Assembly (NCBI RefSeq): GCF_015221875.1
Contig: NZ_JACYGY010000001.1
Coordinates: forward strand, 4,628,501 to 4,692,500
Origin: Dyadobacter subterraneus
GTDB lineage: Bacteria; Bacteroidota; Bacteroidia; Cytophagales; Spirosomataceae
Direction of reading: 5' to 3'
Length of the DNA: 64,000 bases
The first letter of the stretch is position 1. Each line of letters opens with the position of its first letter. The notes beneath the pieces were generated by a model that did not search any database, was not told where the DNA came from, and was given only the letters and a program-made list of their open reading frames with translations. Shown one piece after another: positions 45,537 through 53,531 of this stretch. Made by a program: the position numbers and the translations under genes.

Positions 45537-45914
45537 TTATGCTTCGGTTTTAGATTCAGTTGTTTCTTCCTTCTTTCTGCCAATCAGACCTTTACGTTTT
45601 TTCTCGTTGTAAGCAAGAGAATCTTTGTCAAGGGCAATTGTTAAAAAACGCATAACGCGTTCATCACGACGGAATTCTGTTTCCAAAACATCAACAACAG
45701 CTCCACTTTCAGATGCATACTCAAACACATTGTAATAACCTGTGTTTTTCTTTTGGATAGGGTAGGCTAGCTTACGCAATCCCCAGTTTTCTTCGTGTAC
45801 AAGCGTACCACCATTCTCAGTGATAAGCGTACGGAATTTTTCAACGGCGTCCCTCATCTGAGCCTCAGACAAGATGGGAGTTAGAATGAACACCGTTTCA
45901 TACTGCTTAGACAT
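45537..45914 (-). CDS. rpsF: 30S ribosomal protein S6
   Basis: The start is MSKQYETVF at 45914; an ATG 13 codons upstream is in frame but gives a non-homologous extension that would run over the leader. The 125-residue protein has the S6 ferredoxin-like fold (FILTPILSEAQM, LAYPIQKKNTGYYNVFEYA) and a Glu/Thr/Lys-rich tail. It is the first gene of the operon; the leader just upstream carries a candidate S6:S18 binding structure. Confidence 0.95.
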   Translation of the reverse strand: MSKQYETVFILTPILSEAQMRDAVEKFRTLITENGGTLVHEENWGLRKLAYPIQKKNTGYYNVFEYASESGAVVDVLETEFRRDERVMRFLTIALDKDSLAYNEKKRKGLIGRKKEETTESKTEA

Positions 45915-45948
45915 ACGGCAAATATTTAAATATAAATTGATTTTAATT

Positions 45949-45979
45949 CTCATTCGGGATTACAGGAATCCATAATGAG
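45949..45979 (-). promoter_or_regulatory. Candidate S6:S18-binding leader of rpsF
   Basis: On the minus strand the message would begin with an outer stem CTCATT/AATGAG, an inner stem GGATT/AATCC around a CCTGT loop, and an asymmetrical internal loop with CG (or CCG if the last pair opens) on the 3' side. A stem with a bulged CCG in the rpsF leader is the known autoregulatory binding site of the S6:S18 complex. Position fits: it starts at the predicted transcript start and ends 34 bases before the start codon. Confidence 0.55.
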
Positions 45980-45983
45980 GGTG

Positions 45984-46014
45984 CAAAAATAGGGCTTGGA
46001 ATTGAGAATTCCAA
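45984..46014 (-). promoter_or_regulatory. Promoter of the rpsF-rpsR-rplI operon
   Basis: Read on the minus strand: TTG at 46014-46012, 20 bases, then TATTTTTG at 45991-45984. This is a full Bacteroidetes consensus. It is embedded in the perfect inverted repeat listed at 45987-46023. Confidence 0.65.
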
Positions 46015-46023
46015 GCCCTATTT
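45987..46023 (-). terminator. 17-bp perfect hairpin, probably terminator of the coiled-coil gene
   Basis: Perfect 17-bp arms (45987-46003 and 46007-46023) with a 3-base loop lie 31 bases beyond the stop at 46054. Read leftward the stem ends in ATTTTTG, a short T-run. The same bases contain the rpsF promoter. Confidence 0.75.
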
Positions 46024-46053
46024 GTATTTATCAGAAAGTTAAGCTGTTATATA

Positions 46054-46995
46054 TTATTTAACAGTAAAATCTCCCTGTCCTATTTTGAATCCTTCACTAT
46101 ATACTTCGATTGCATATTTCCCAGCTTTCATCGGAATTCCACCGCGACCATAGAAAATATCAACCTGCTGACGGCTATTTGTAAAGTTTACAGTTTGTTT
46201 CGAGCTGTAAATCATTTCTTTGCCATTAAAGCTGAATGCGCCTGAGCCTGTTGCCATATCCGAAAGCACTGCTCCATCCGGATCAAGAATTCGAAGATAA
46301 ATATCTTTTTCATTTTGTTTGGCCACTGCGTTTTCACCAAGCTTGAAGCTAACTCTCAATTTATCAATACGTTTCGCTCTGAATTTATCACCATCACGTT
46401 CTTTCCCTTTTGCAGAAACAGCGTGAATAGAAAGCTCCTCAGTACGAAGTGCAGAAGCCAAAGTGACTTTTTCTGCCAACTCACGATTTTGAGCTGAATA
46501 ATTGTTAACCGAATCATTCAACTGTTGTTTTTCAGATTCGAGACCAGTTACCTGCTGGCTTAGTTCCTGATTTTTACTTGTTACAATTCCGAGCTCCTCA
46601 CGCAGATTAGCGATTTCCGTATCTTTTTGAGATAATACATTTTCATAAGATTTTATCTTCTTATCAAAATTCGCCGCAGAGAAATTATTTACGTTTTTAA
46701 GTTCTTCTTTATCTTTTTCAAGTTGTTTCTTCAATTCAATCAAAGAATCAACACTTCCACCTAATTGCTGTATCTCGGCAATTTTTGTATCCAGTTCAGC
46801 AGAAATAGAATCCAGTTTTGTTTTCGTAAACAAAACCTCTTCGGTTTTTGCAGTAATAATATCGTCTTTAACCCTGTTTTCCTGTTTTTCGTGATAGATA
46901 AAATAAACAAGTACCAAATTAAGCAATGCTAAAACGGCCAGAGCAGCCCATAGAAGAGTTTTCCGATCTTGCTTTTGTTCTTGATTATAGTCCAT
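46054..46995 (-). CDS. Membrane-anchored coiled-coil protein, unknown function
   Basis: A 313-residue protein with a short cytoplasmic head, one membrane helix (about 14-33), a long coiled coil (about 40-185, Glu/Lys/Gln/Leu-rich heptads) and a C-terminal beta-rich domain (about 190-313, strands like LRVSFKLGENA, YLRILDPDGAVLS and GKYAIEVYSEGFKIGQGDF). The C-terminal domain resembles periplasmic beta-sandwich folds. The layout suggests a spacer that holds a binding domain away from the membrane. No family name is offered. Confidence 0.7.
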   Translation of the reverse strand: MDYNQEQKQDRKTLLWAALAVLALLNLVLVYFIYHEKQENRVKDDIITAKTEEVLFTKTKLDSISAELDTKIAEIQQLGGSVDSLIELKKQLEKDKEELKNVNNFSAANFDKKIKSYENVLSQKDTEIANLREELGIVTSKNQELSQQVTGLESEKQQLNDSVNNYSAQNRELAEKVTLASALRTEELSIHAVSAKGKERDGDKFRAKRIDKLRVSFKLGENAVAKQNEKDIYLRILDPDGAVLSDMATGSGAFSFNGKEMIYSSKQTVNFTNSRQQVDIFYGRGGIPMKAGKYAIEVYSEGFKIGQGDFTVK

Positions 46996-47135
46996 ATAGA
47001 GAGTTAATTTTTTAATTAGTTGGTAAAAGAACTATGTTTTTTTCAATTTTGAAATAAGTTAAGACCGATTTGTGAAAACTAACTTTCAAATATTCGGTAT
47101 AAATCATTCATTATCAAAAATTTCATATCCATATA

Positions 47136-47798
47136 ATGCCTGACATTGCCCAAAACATCAAGCAAATTGAAGATCAGTTACAACAAAAGGCACGGTTAAT
47201 TGCTGTGACCAAAACCAAACCGGTTGAGGTTCTGGAAGAAACTTACCAGGCAGGTTTCCGTCGTTTTGGTGAGAACAAAGTTCAGGAAATGACGGCAAAG
47301 TACGAAGTTTTACCCAAAGATATCGAATGGCACATGATTGGGCACCTTCAATCCAACAAGGTGAAATACATGGCGCCCTATGTTGCGATGATCCACTCTG
47401 TTGATAATTTCAAACTTTTAAAAGAGATCAACAAAGAGGCTGCAAAAAACAACCGGGTTATTGACTGCCTTCTTCAAATATTTATAGCCGAGGAAGAAAC
47501 CAAATTCGGTCTTTCAGATGAAGAAGCGAAAGAAATTCTCGAATCCGGTGACTTGGTTTCCCTTACAAATATCCGGATTGTCGGACTGATGGGTATGGCC
47601 TCAAATTCTGATGACGAAGAAAAAGTTCGACTGGAATTCCGTCATTTAAAAACGCTTTTTGATTCTTTCAAAGTTTATGAAAAAGCCAACATAGAAATGC
47701 GTGAGATTTCCATGGGAATGAGCGGAGATTTTTTGCTGGCCGTCGAAGAAGGAAGTACGCTGGTCAGAGTTGGAAGTGCAATTTTCGGCGCCAGATAA
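47136..47798 (+). CDS. YggS/PROSC family PLP-binding protein
   Basis: A 220-residue TIM-barrel protein with the PLP lysine in AVTKTKPVE (about residue 28), GENKVQE, WHMIGHLQSNK, and the C-terminal MGMSGDFLLAVEEGSTLVRVGSAIFG signature. It binds pyridoxal 5'-phosphate and keeps its free level in balance; no catalytic activity is known for the family. It converges on the GT9 gene. Confidence 0.93.
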   Translation: MPDIAQNIKQIEDQLQQKARLIAVTKTKPVEVLEETYQAGFRRFGENKVQEMTAKYEVLPKDIEWHMIGHLQSNKVKYMAPYVAMIHSVDNFKLLKEINKEAAKNNRVIDCLLQIFIAEEETKFGLSDEEAKEILESGDLVSLTNIRIVGLMGMASNSDDEEKVRLEFRHLKTLFDSFKVYEKANIEMREISMGMSGDFLLAVEEGSTLVRVGSAIFGAR

Positions 47799-47804
47799 TT
47801 TAAT

Positions 47805-47846
47805 TCTGCTTTAACGAGAGGATTATTCTCCTTTCGTTAAAGCAGA
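47805..47846. other. Hairpin overlapping the end of a converging gene
   Basis: The 13-base arms TCTGCTTTAACGA (47805-47817) and its complement (47834-47846) form a perfect stem. The second arm codes for the last residues of the GT9 protein. There is no T-run after either arm, so it may stop transcription only weakly. Confidence 0.55.
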
Positions 47847-48908
47847 AGTTTCAAGTGCATTAGCAACCTTCTCCTTCACGAATTCGCAGGAAAGCTCAGA
47901 ACACATTTTCCCTTCCTGACGAACAAAAAAAGCATTTTCCTGCCGCCCGTAACTTCCTGAATAGGGATTATAGGAAGGAAACGCGCCTAAAGAACCCATC
48001 AAAATAATACCTGTTGTTCCACCGGCATTAGCCAAATGTGACGGCCCACTATCAAGACCAATAAAAAAATCAGCTCTTCTGATAACTTCTGCGGTTTCCA
48101 GAATAGAAAGCTGCCCGCATAAATTTCTGTAAGACGATTCCTTCGTTGTCAAATTACTTTTAAGTCCTATTTCAACAATATGATAAGAATAATTTTCAGA
48201 AAGCCACTGTACAAGCTGATCCCAACGCGCTGCCGGCCAGTCTTTTGGAGCATAGTTGGATTGACAATGGATAACGATAAAATTTTCAGGCAAATGAAGA
48301 GAATCTGCCTTTTGCCTGTGTTGATCCTGTAAATATAATCTTGGCTGATCGTCGGCCGGAAATGGAGTTCGGCTATTAATCAAATCAGCAGTCTGAGCAA
48401 AAACTTCCAGCAAATTGCCGAAGTTGAAATAGGTATGTACATTAATTCCCTTCCGATCAGCAATAGGATTGTCAAGAAAAACCTGACATTTCGCACAGTG
48501 ATTATTATTACTGAATTGAAGTGGATAGACTTTATCAAAAACGTTTTTTTCAAACAAAATCCTGCGTTGTGTAACACAAAACTCACCGAAAGTTTCATCA
48601 ATCGATGGATTAAAATCAATCAATTCATGATAGGAAGGCTTAACAAACCAGACAATAAACGCATTGGGATGCAACGAGCGGACATATCTGCTTATAGGCT
48701 CAGCGGCCACAATATCTCCAAAATGTTCAGTTCTTACAATCGCAATCAACTCCTGACCCGGTGCAAATTTGGCTTTTTTCTTTTTGAAATAAATCCAGGC
48801 CTGGTAAGCCAAAAGGTGGGCTTTAAGAATATGTGAATACTTAAAATAGCGGTGTGTCCAAAGCTGTCTAAAACGTTCTATTGTCATTTTGTAATCTTTT
48901 CCCGGCAT
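47823..48908 (-). CDS. Family 9 glycosyltransferase (heptosyltransferase-like)
   Basis: A 361-residue GT-B protein: IVRTEHFGDIVAAEPI near residue 50 is the heptosyltransferase N-terminal loop, and FIGLDSGPSHLANAGGTTGIILMG near residue 290 is the GT9 sugar-nucleotide site with its usual aspartate. It would add a heptose or related sugar to lipopolysaccharide core or another surface glycan in the cytoplasm. A start seven codons later (MTIERF) is also possible. No other LPS genes are adjacent. Confidence 0.85.
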   Translation of the reverse strand: MPGKDYKMTIERFRQLWTHRYFKYSHILKAHLLAYQAWIYFKKKKAKFAPGQELIAIVRTEHFGDIVAAEPISRYVRSLHPNAFIVWFVKPSYHELIDFNPSIDETFGEFCVTQRRILFEKNVFDKVYPLQFSNNNHCAKCQVFLDNPIADRKGINVHTYFNFGNLLEVFAQTADLINSRTPFPADDQPRLYLQDQHRQKADSLHLPENFIVIHCQSNYAPKDWPAARWDQLVQWLSENYSYHIVEIGLKSNLTTKESSYRNLCGQLSILETAEVIRRADFFIGLDSGPSHLANAGGTTGIILMGSLGAFPSYNPYSGSYGRQENAFFVRQEGKMCSELSCEFVKEKVANALETSALTKGE

Positions 48909-48964
48909 TATTTTTCCGGATTTTCTATTCTGCCTGCAAGTTAAAATAAATTTTCATCAAAGAG

Positions 48965-48995
48965 TTGGTTGCCCTTTTTCCCGAACCTAACTTTG
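48965..48995 (+). promoter_or_regulatory. Consensus promoter of the DUF423 gene; decides its start
   Basis: TTG at 48965-48967, 20 bases, TAACTTTG at 48988-48995. Transcription would begin near 49002, which leaves only about six bases before the ATG at 49008 but a normal leader before the ATG at 49044. Confidence 0.65.
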
Positions 48996-49043
48996 CTCTA
49001 AGTCATCATGACGAAAAAGAAAACTTTCAAACGATCAGTATAT

Positions 49044-49424
49044 ATGAAATTTATAATTCAGGCGGGCGGTATTTTAGGTGCATTAGCCGTAGCACTTGGC
49101 GCATTTGGCGCGCATGCATTAAAAGGAATGCTGGAAGCCTCCGGCAGAATGGACACATTTGAAACGGCTGTAAAATACCAGTTTTACCATGCGTTAGCCA
49201 TGATTTTAATCGGTCTCTTATTACAGCGCGCAGGAGAAGATGCAGTAAAATTACTAGGCTGGTCTGGTCACGCTTTCATTTTTGGAGTAATTATATTTTC
49301 AGGATCGTTATACGCAATCTGTTTTACTGGCATAACAAAATTTGGAGCAACCGCGCCTATTGGGGGTTTATTGCTGATTGTTGGATGGATATTGCTGGTA
49401 ATGGCGGCCGGAAAGTTGGCTTAA
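49044..49424 (+). CDS. DUF423 (YgdD) family small membrane protein
   Basis: From the ATG at 49044 the protein has 126 residues and begins directly at the first helix (MKFIIQAGGILGALAVALGAFGAHALKG), the DUF423 signature. Four membrane segments are evident. The ATG at 49008 would add a basic 12-residue tail and sits too close to the predicted transcript start. The family is widespread, with unknown function. Confidence 0.88.
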   Translation: MKFIIQAGGILGALAVALGAFGAHALKGMLEASGRMDTFETAVKYQFYHALAMILIGLLLQRAGEDAVKLLGWSGHAFIFGVIIFSGSLYAICFTGITKFGATAPIGGLLLIVGWILLVMAAGKLA

Positions 49425-49475
49425 TTTTTTTTATTAAGCAGGAATATCATCATTAATCAACTCACAATATACAGG

Positions 49476-49506
49476 TTGACTGTTGATCATAAGTTTATTA
49501 TATTTG
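49476..49506 (+). promoter_or_regulatory. Promoter of the first toxin-antitoxin pair
   Basis: TTG at 49476-49478, 20 bases, TATATTTG at 49499-49506, then AAAAGGA before the antitoxin start: a full consensus promoter for a short leader of about 10 bases. Confidence 0.65.
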
Positions 49507-49522
49507 TTTAAAAGGATAACAA

Positions 49523-49726
49523 ATGATAATTGAACAGCAAAATCAGGATTTGGTTATTAGAGTTACAGCACCGGCAGATATCAGAGCGACTCAAAAAGTT
49601 GTGGACTATCTTAATTTGATGGAATCTATTTCTAAAAATCAGGGAACAGAAGAACAAGCTACCGAAGTAGCACGTGATGTTCATAACGAATGGTGGATAA
49701 AAAACCGCAGCCTGTTCATTAAATGA
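49523..49726 (+). CDS. Antitoxin of a PIN-domain toxin-antitoxin pair
   Basis: A 67-residue protein with an N-terminal strand region (MIIEQQNQDLVIRV) and a helical C-terminus that ends in a basic/aromatic tail (NEWWIKNRSLFIK), a shape that suits wrapping over a PIN toxin. It overlaps the toxin gene by 4 bases (ATGA). I do not recognise a named DNA-binding family, so autoregulation is only assumed from the type II layout. Confidence 0.7.
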   Translation: MIIEQQNQDLVIRVTAPADIRATQKVVDYLNLMESISKNQGTEEQATEVARDVHNEWWIKNRSLFIK

Positions 49727-50157
49727 TCGTAATCATTGACATGAATATTATGTTTAGTGCAGTGATTGCACCAGACAGCCGGATAGGACAAATAATTGCT
49801 CACCCCTCTTCTCCATTTGAGAAAATAAGCTGTTATTATGCTTTTATTGAGTTGTTTAAACATCAACCCCAAATTATAAAGTATTCAAAAAGATCTCAAA
49901 ATGAGGTTTTGGATATTTTATATTCAGCATTGAGACATATTGAGTTTTTTAACGAGACACTGATCGAACAACAGCATTGGAAAGAGGCTGAACGTTTAAC
50001 TATTGATGTTGATGCCTTTGACATTAATTATGTAGCCTTGACTTTACAAACAAATGGTTGGCTATGGACGGGAGATAAAAAACTAGTCAACCATCTAAAT
50101 ACGCTAGGTTTTGACCGTACGATTACCACTGCCGAATTATTCGAAAAATTGGTTTAA
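49723..50157 (+). CDS. PIN-domain ribonuclease toxin
   Basis: A 144-residue PIN protein. Candidate metal-binding acids are Asp6 (VIIDMNIM), a Glu in FIELFK (about 43), and two Asp residues in AFDINYVALT and TGDKKL (about 103 and 120). It would cleave RNA when free of its antitoxin. The DMN opening differs from the usual DTN/DTS of VapC, and the TGDKKL end is that of PIN proteins in which a LWTGDKKL-type motif closes the site. Gene order antitoxin-toxin with coupled translation supports the call. Confidence 0.8.
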   Translation: MIVIIDMNIMFSAVIAPDSRIGQIIAHPSSPFEKISCYYAFIELFKHQPQIIKYSKRSQNEVLDILYSALRHIEFFNETLIEQQHWKEAERLTIDVDAFDINYVALTLQTNGWLWTGDKKLVNHLNTLGFDRTITTAELFEKLV

Positions 50158-50177
50158 ACTTCTGATCTTCAATAAAA

Positions 50178-51461
50178 TTAACCCCTAGAAAGCGTAAATG
50201 GCCTCTGCGCATCTATCTTCAAAAAGATAAATAACAAAACAGAAAACGACCAAAGGGACGATCCTCCGTAACTGAAAAACGGCAATGGAATTCCGATAAC
50301 CGGCATTAATCCAATTGTCATTCCGATATTCACCAGGAAGTGAAAAAAGAAAATTCCTGCTACGCAATAGCCGTATACACGAGCGAATCTGCTTCGCTGT
50401 CGTTCTGCCAGGACAACGAGTCGGGAAATCAATAATATAAATAGCGTGACAACTACGGCAGTTCCGACGAAGCCGTGCTCCTCGCCTACTGTACAGAAAA
50501 TAAAATCAGTACTTTGTTCAGGTACAAAGTCAAATTTTGTTTGCGTTCCCTGCAAAAATCCTTTTCCTGTAAAGCCACCTGAACCAATTGCAATTTTGGA
50601 TTGAATAACATTCCAGCCAATTCCGCGAGGATCAGAATCCGGATCCAAAAGCACCATAATCCGTCCGCGCTGGTGTTTTTGCAAGACATTATTCATAAAA
50701 AAATCTACACCAAAAACGATGGAAATCATGACAAATGCAATCAGGACGGTTGCCATAAGTCCACCTCGCCGACGCGTCATAACGGGCATGGCCCAAATCA
50801 CAATTCCCGCAATTATAATGATAGCGCCGGAGATATACCAGGAATTATAAAGCAAAGAAATAATCAGCAGTGCTGCGGAAGTAATACCAATGGCCGGAAT
50901 AAATCCAGGCATTCCCTCACGATAAAGAATAATTGCAAACGACGCAAAAACGAGCATCGAGCCTGTTTCATTTGACAAAAGAATCAGAACCGATGGCAGA
51001 GCGATAATTCCCAAAATAGGATAATAATCTTTTAATTTTCTGGATAAACTAATGGCGGGATCACTTAAATATTTCGCTATCGCCAGACTCACAGCAAGGT
51101 TAGCAAACTGCGCCGGTTGAAGGGACATTGGTCCAAATTTTATCCAGGACCTAGAACCGTTAATATTGGACCCTGCAAATAAAACGACGACCAGTAGAAA
51201 TATTACGATTGCATAAATGATAAATGAGAACGTCTCATAAAATTTATAATCAATGACTAAAATGCAGATAATCAATATAAAAGTAGTACCGATCCACATG
51301 AGCTGCTTACCGGCATTATTCGATAAATCGAAAATACTGCTATGTGTTTCCGGATTGTAAACAGCGGCATAAATATTGACCCATCCTATCCCAAGACATG
51401 CGATATAGATCAGCACGACCATCCAATCGACGTTTTTGGTTATGGGTTTTCCCTCTTCCAT
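50178..51461 (-). CDS. rodA: Rod-shape SEDS glycosyltransferase RodA
   Basis: A 427-residue polytopic SEDS protein. WIKFGPMSLQPAQFANLAVSLAIAKYL near residue 106 and GIPLPFFSYGGSSLWSF near residue 393 are the signature blocks; the conserved Asp in the large periplasmic loop lies in FVPEQSTDFIFC. It polymerises lipid II along the cell body together with PBP2. It follows mrdA by 50 bases in the same operon. Confidence 0.95.
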   Translation of the reverse strand: MEEGKPITKNVDWMVVLIYIACLGIGWVNIYAAVYNPETHSSIFDLSNNAGKQLMWIGTTFILIICILVIDYKFYETFSFIIYAIVIFLLVVVLFAGSNINGSRSWIKFGPMSLQPAQFANLAVSLAIAKYLSDPAISLSRKLKDYYPILGIIALPSVLILLSNETGSMLVFASFAIILYREGMPGFIPAIGITSAALLIISLLYNSWYISGAIIIIAGIVIWAMPVMTRRRGGLMATVLIAFVMISIVFGVDFFMNNVLQKHQRGRIMVLLDPDSDPRGIGWNVIQSKIAIGSGGFTGKGFLQGTQTKFDFVPEQSTDFIFCTVGEEHGFVGTAVVVTLFILLISRLVVLAERQRSRFARVYGYCVAGIFFFHFLVNIGMTIGLMPVIGIPLPFFSYGGSSLWSFSVLLFIFLKIDAQRPFTLSRG

Positions 51462-51511
51462 TACTTAACTTTTATACTATTGATGAATTAATATTATTGA
51501 ACTGACCCGAA

Positions 51512-53437
51512 TTAGAATTTCTTAAACCAATTGATCTCTGATGGGATTGGTTTTTCAATCGGTGCCATCGGAATTCCTTGTCTTCTTTTAACTGTATCTT
51601 TTACAACTGGCTTAGGCGGAGCAGGCAGAATTACATTTTTCATAAAATCCGCTTTCATAATTCTTTCTTCCAAACCCTTATTTGTAACTTTCCTTGTCAG
51701 GTATTTTTCAATGATAAGGTTGGCAATTGGTGCCGCTGCCGAACCTCCCGCTCCTGCATTTTCAACAAAAACTGCAATCGCAATTTTCGGGTCGTTCACA
51801 GGCGCGAAGGCAATAAAAATGGAATGGTCCATCCCCCTTTTGTTTTGGGAAGTTCCCGTTTTACCGGCAATCTCAATCCCTTCCACTTTTGATCTTCTGG
51901 CCGTTCCGCCTTCTACCGCGCCCACCATTCCTTCAATCACGGGTTCAAAATTATGAGGAGCAACGCCTGTTTCATGTCTCACCATAAAATCAGGATTTAC
52001 CGTTTTGCTTTCTCCAACGCCGTGGATCACGTGAGGCGTGTAATAATAACCTCTGTTTGCAATAATGGCAGCTACGTTTGCCATTTTTAAAGGCGTGATC
52101 AGGATTTCTCCTTCACCAATACTCAACGAATAAATATTTGAAAACTTCCAGCGATTTTCTCCGTAGATCTTATCGTAATATTTTTTGTCCGGTAAATTCC
52201 CTTTTCGTTCACTTGGTAAATCAATTCCCAACTGCTGGCCTATACCAAATTTACTGATTTTATCATGCCAGTCGTCCAGCCCGGCGGCAGAAGCTTTGAA
52301 GGTATTTGAAATCTTGTTATTGTAAATAATCCTGCGAAAAACATTGTAGAAATACGGGTTGCAGGAATGTGTTACACCTAGCGCAACCGTCGGCGTGCCG
52401 GGGTGATTGTGACAGCCAATCGGACAATTTGCATGCGTAAAACCACTATTCGGCGTAATAACGCCTTCTTGTAAACCAATTAAAGCCTGAATTAATTTAA
52501 AAGTAGAACCTGGCCGATAACTCGCCATAACCGGACGATTAAATAACGGTTTGTATGGATTTCTATAAAGCGCAGTGTAATTTTTGGAAAAATGCCTTGT
52601 TGCCAAAAAGTTTGGGTCATACGTAGGAGCCGAAACCATGGAAATAATCTGACCCGTTTTAGGTTCGATTGCCACAATACTTCCCACTTTATTAACCATC
52701 AAACTATCTGCGTATTGCTGAATGTCAATGTCAATACCTGAATAAAGATTTTCCCCGGCAACAGCCATCGTATCCAGTTCGCCATTTTTCCAGGCACCTT
52801 TGTAAACGCCGCTTACATTTTGCATGACAAACTTGGTACCACGTTTCCCGCGTAATACGTTTTCGTAAATTTTTTCGATTCCCGTTTGACCGATGTAATC
52901 ACTTTGACGGTAGTAAGGCTCTTCCTGCTTCTCAAGCTGTGTTTTACTAATCTCGCTTACATAACCTAACGTATTAGCTAACGTTGCGCCTTTGTATGTC
53001 CGCATCGAACTTTTTGCAAATTCAAAACCGGAATAATCCACCATAATGTCCTGGATAGATGCGAAATCTTCTTTGGATAATTGCCGTAGAAACAAGGAAG
53101 GCTTATTTCTCGAATAAGCACCGGCTGCGATAATCAGACTATCAAATTCGCGTTTTTCAATACCCAACACTCTGCAAAAACGCAAAGTATCATCCACCTT
53201 TACTTTGTTAGGCGTAACCAGCAAATCATAAACTGGGGTATTATATACAATCAGTTTTCCGTTTCGGTCATAAATTTGACCACGGAAAGGAACTTCAATT
53301 ACACGTTTGATGGAGTTACTGGACGATTCTATGGAATAACTTTCATCCAGTACTTGAAGATAAAATAAACGAAACAGGTAAATAAAACCTATTAAAGCAA
53401 AAAAGCCAATAATTACAAAGCGACGATTTTCAAGCAT
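51512..53437 (-). CDS. mrdA: Penicillin-binding protein 2 (transpeptidase)
   Basis: A 641-residue class B PBP with one N-terminal membrane helix (about 8-26), a PBP dimerisation domain and a transpeptidase domain. Catalytic motifs: Ser311-Thr-Phe-Lys314 (RPGSTFK), SCN in the SHSCNPYFYN segment, and KTGTSQ near residue 525. It cross-links peptidoglycan in the periplasm as the partner of RodA. mreBCD, often found just upstream, is not in this window; an NFACT gene stands there instead. Confidence 0.95.
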   Translation of the reverse strand: MLENRRFVIIGFFALIGFIYLFRLFYLQVLDESYSIESSSNSIKRVIEVPFRGQIYDRNGKLIVYNTPVYDLLVTPNKVKVDDTLRFCRVLGIEKREFDSLIIAAGAYSRNKPSLFLRQLSKEDFASIQDIMVDYSGFEFAKSSMRTYKGATLANTLGYVSEISKTQLEKQEEPYYRQSDYIGQTGIEKIYENVLRGKRGTKFVMQNVSGVYKGAWKNGELDTMAVAGENLYSGIDIDIQQYADSLMVNKVGSIVAIEPKTGQIISMVSAPTYDPNFLATRHFSKNYTALYRNPYKPLFNRPVMASYRPGSTFKLIQALIGLQEGVITPNSGFTHANCPIGCHNHPGTPTVALGVTHSCNPYFYNVFRRIIYNNKISNTFKASAAGLDDWHDKISKFGIGQQLGIDLPSERKGNLPDKKYYDKIYGENRWKFSNIYSLSIGEGEILITPLKMANVAAIIANRGYYYTPHVIHGVGESKTVNPDFMVRHETGVAPHNFEPVIEGMVGAVEGGTARRSKVEGIEIAGKTGTSQNKRGMDHSIFIAFAPVNDPKIAIAVFVENAGAGGSAAAPIANLIIEKYLTRKVTNKGLEERIMKADFMKNVILPAPPKPVVKDTVKRRQGIPMAPIEKPIPSEINWFKKF

Positions 53438-53471
53438 TCTGCACTAAATATTCCTGTTCTCACAATTTTGA

Positions 53472-53515
53472 CACGAAGTTCGTGATATCGAAAGACTTAT
53501 CAAAGCCCTTTGATA
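53472..53515. repeat. Two palindromes between the NFACT and mrdA genes
   Basis: CACGAAGTTCGTG (53472-53484) is an odd-length palindrome and TATCAAA-GCCC-TTTGATA (53498-53515) a 7-bp hairpin. The second may end the NFACT transcript, but no clear T-run follows; the first lies 35 bases before the mrdA start and could be an operator. Confidence 0.4.
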
Positions 53516-53531
53516 CCTAAAATATCAAATG

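Noticed and set aside
48435..48836. 133-codon open frame antisense to the GT9 gene
   Set aside because: The GT9 frame has family motifs across this region; the antisense product has none.
51531..51956. 141-codon open frame antisense to mrdA
   Set aside because: mrdA is unmistakable on the other strand with its KTG motif in this stretch; the antisense product has no recognisable features.
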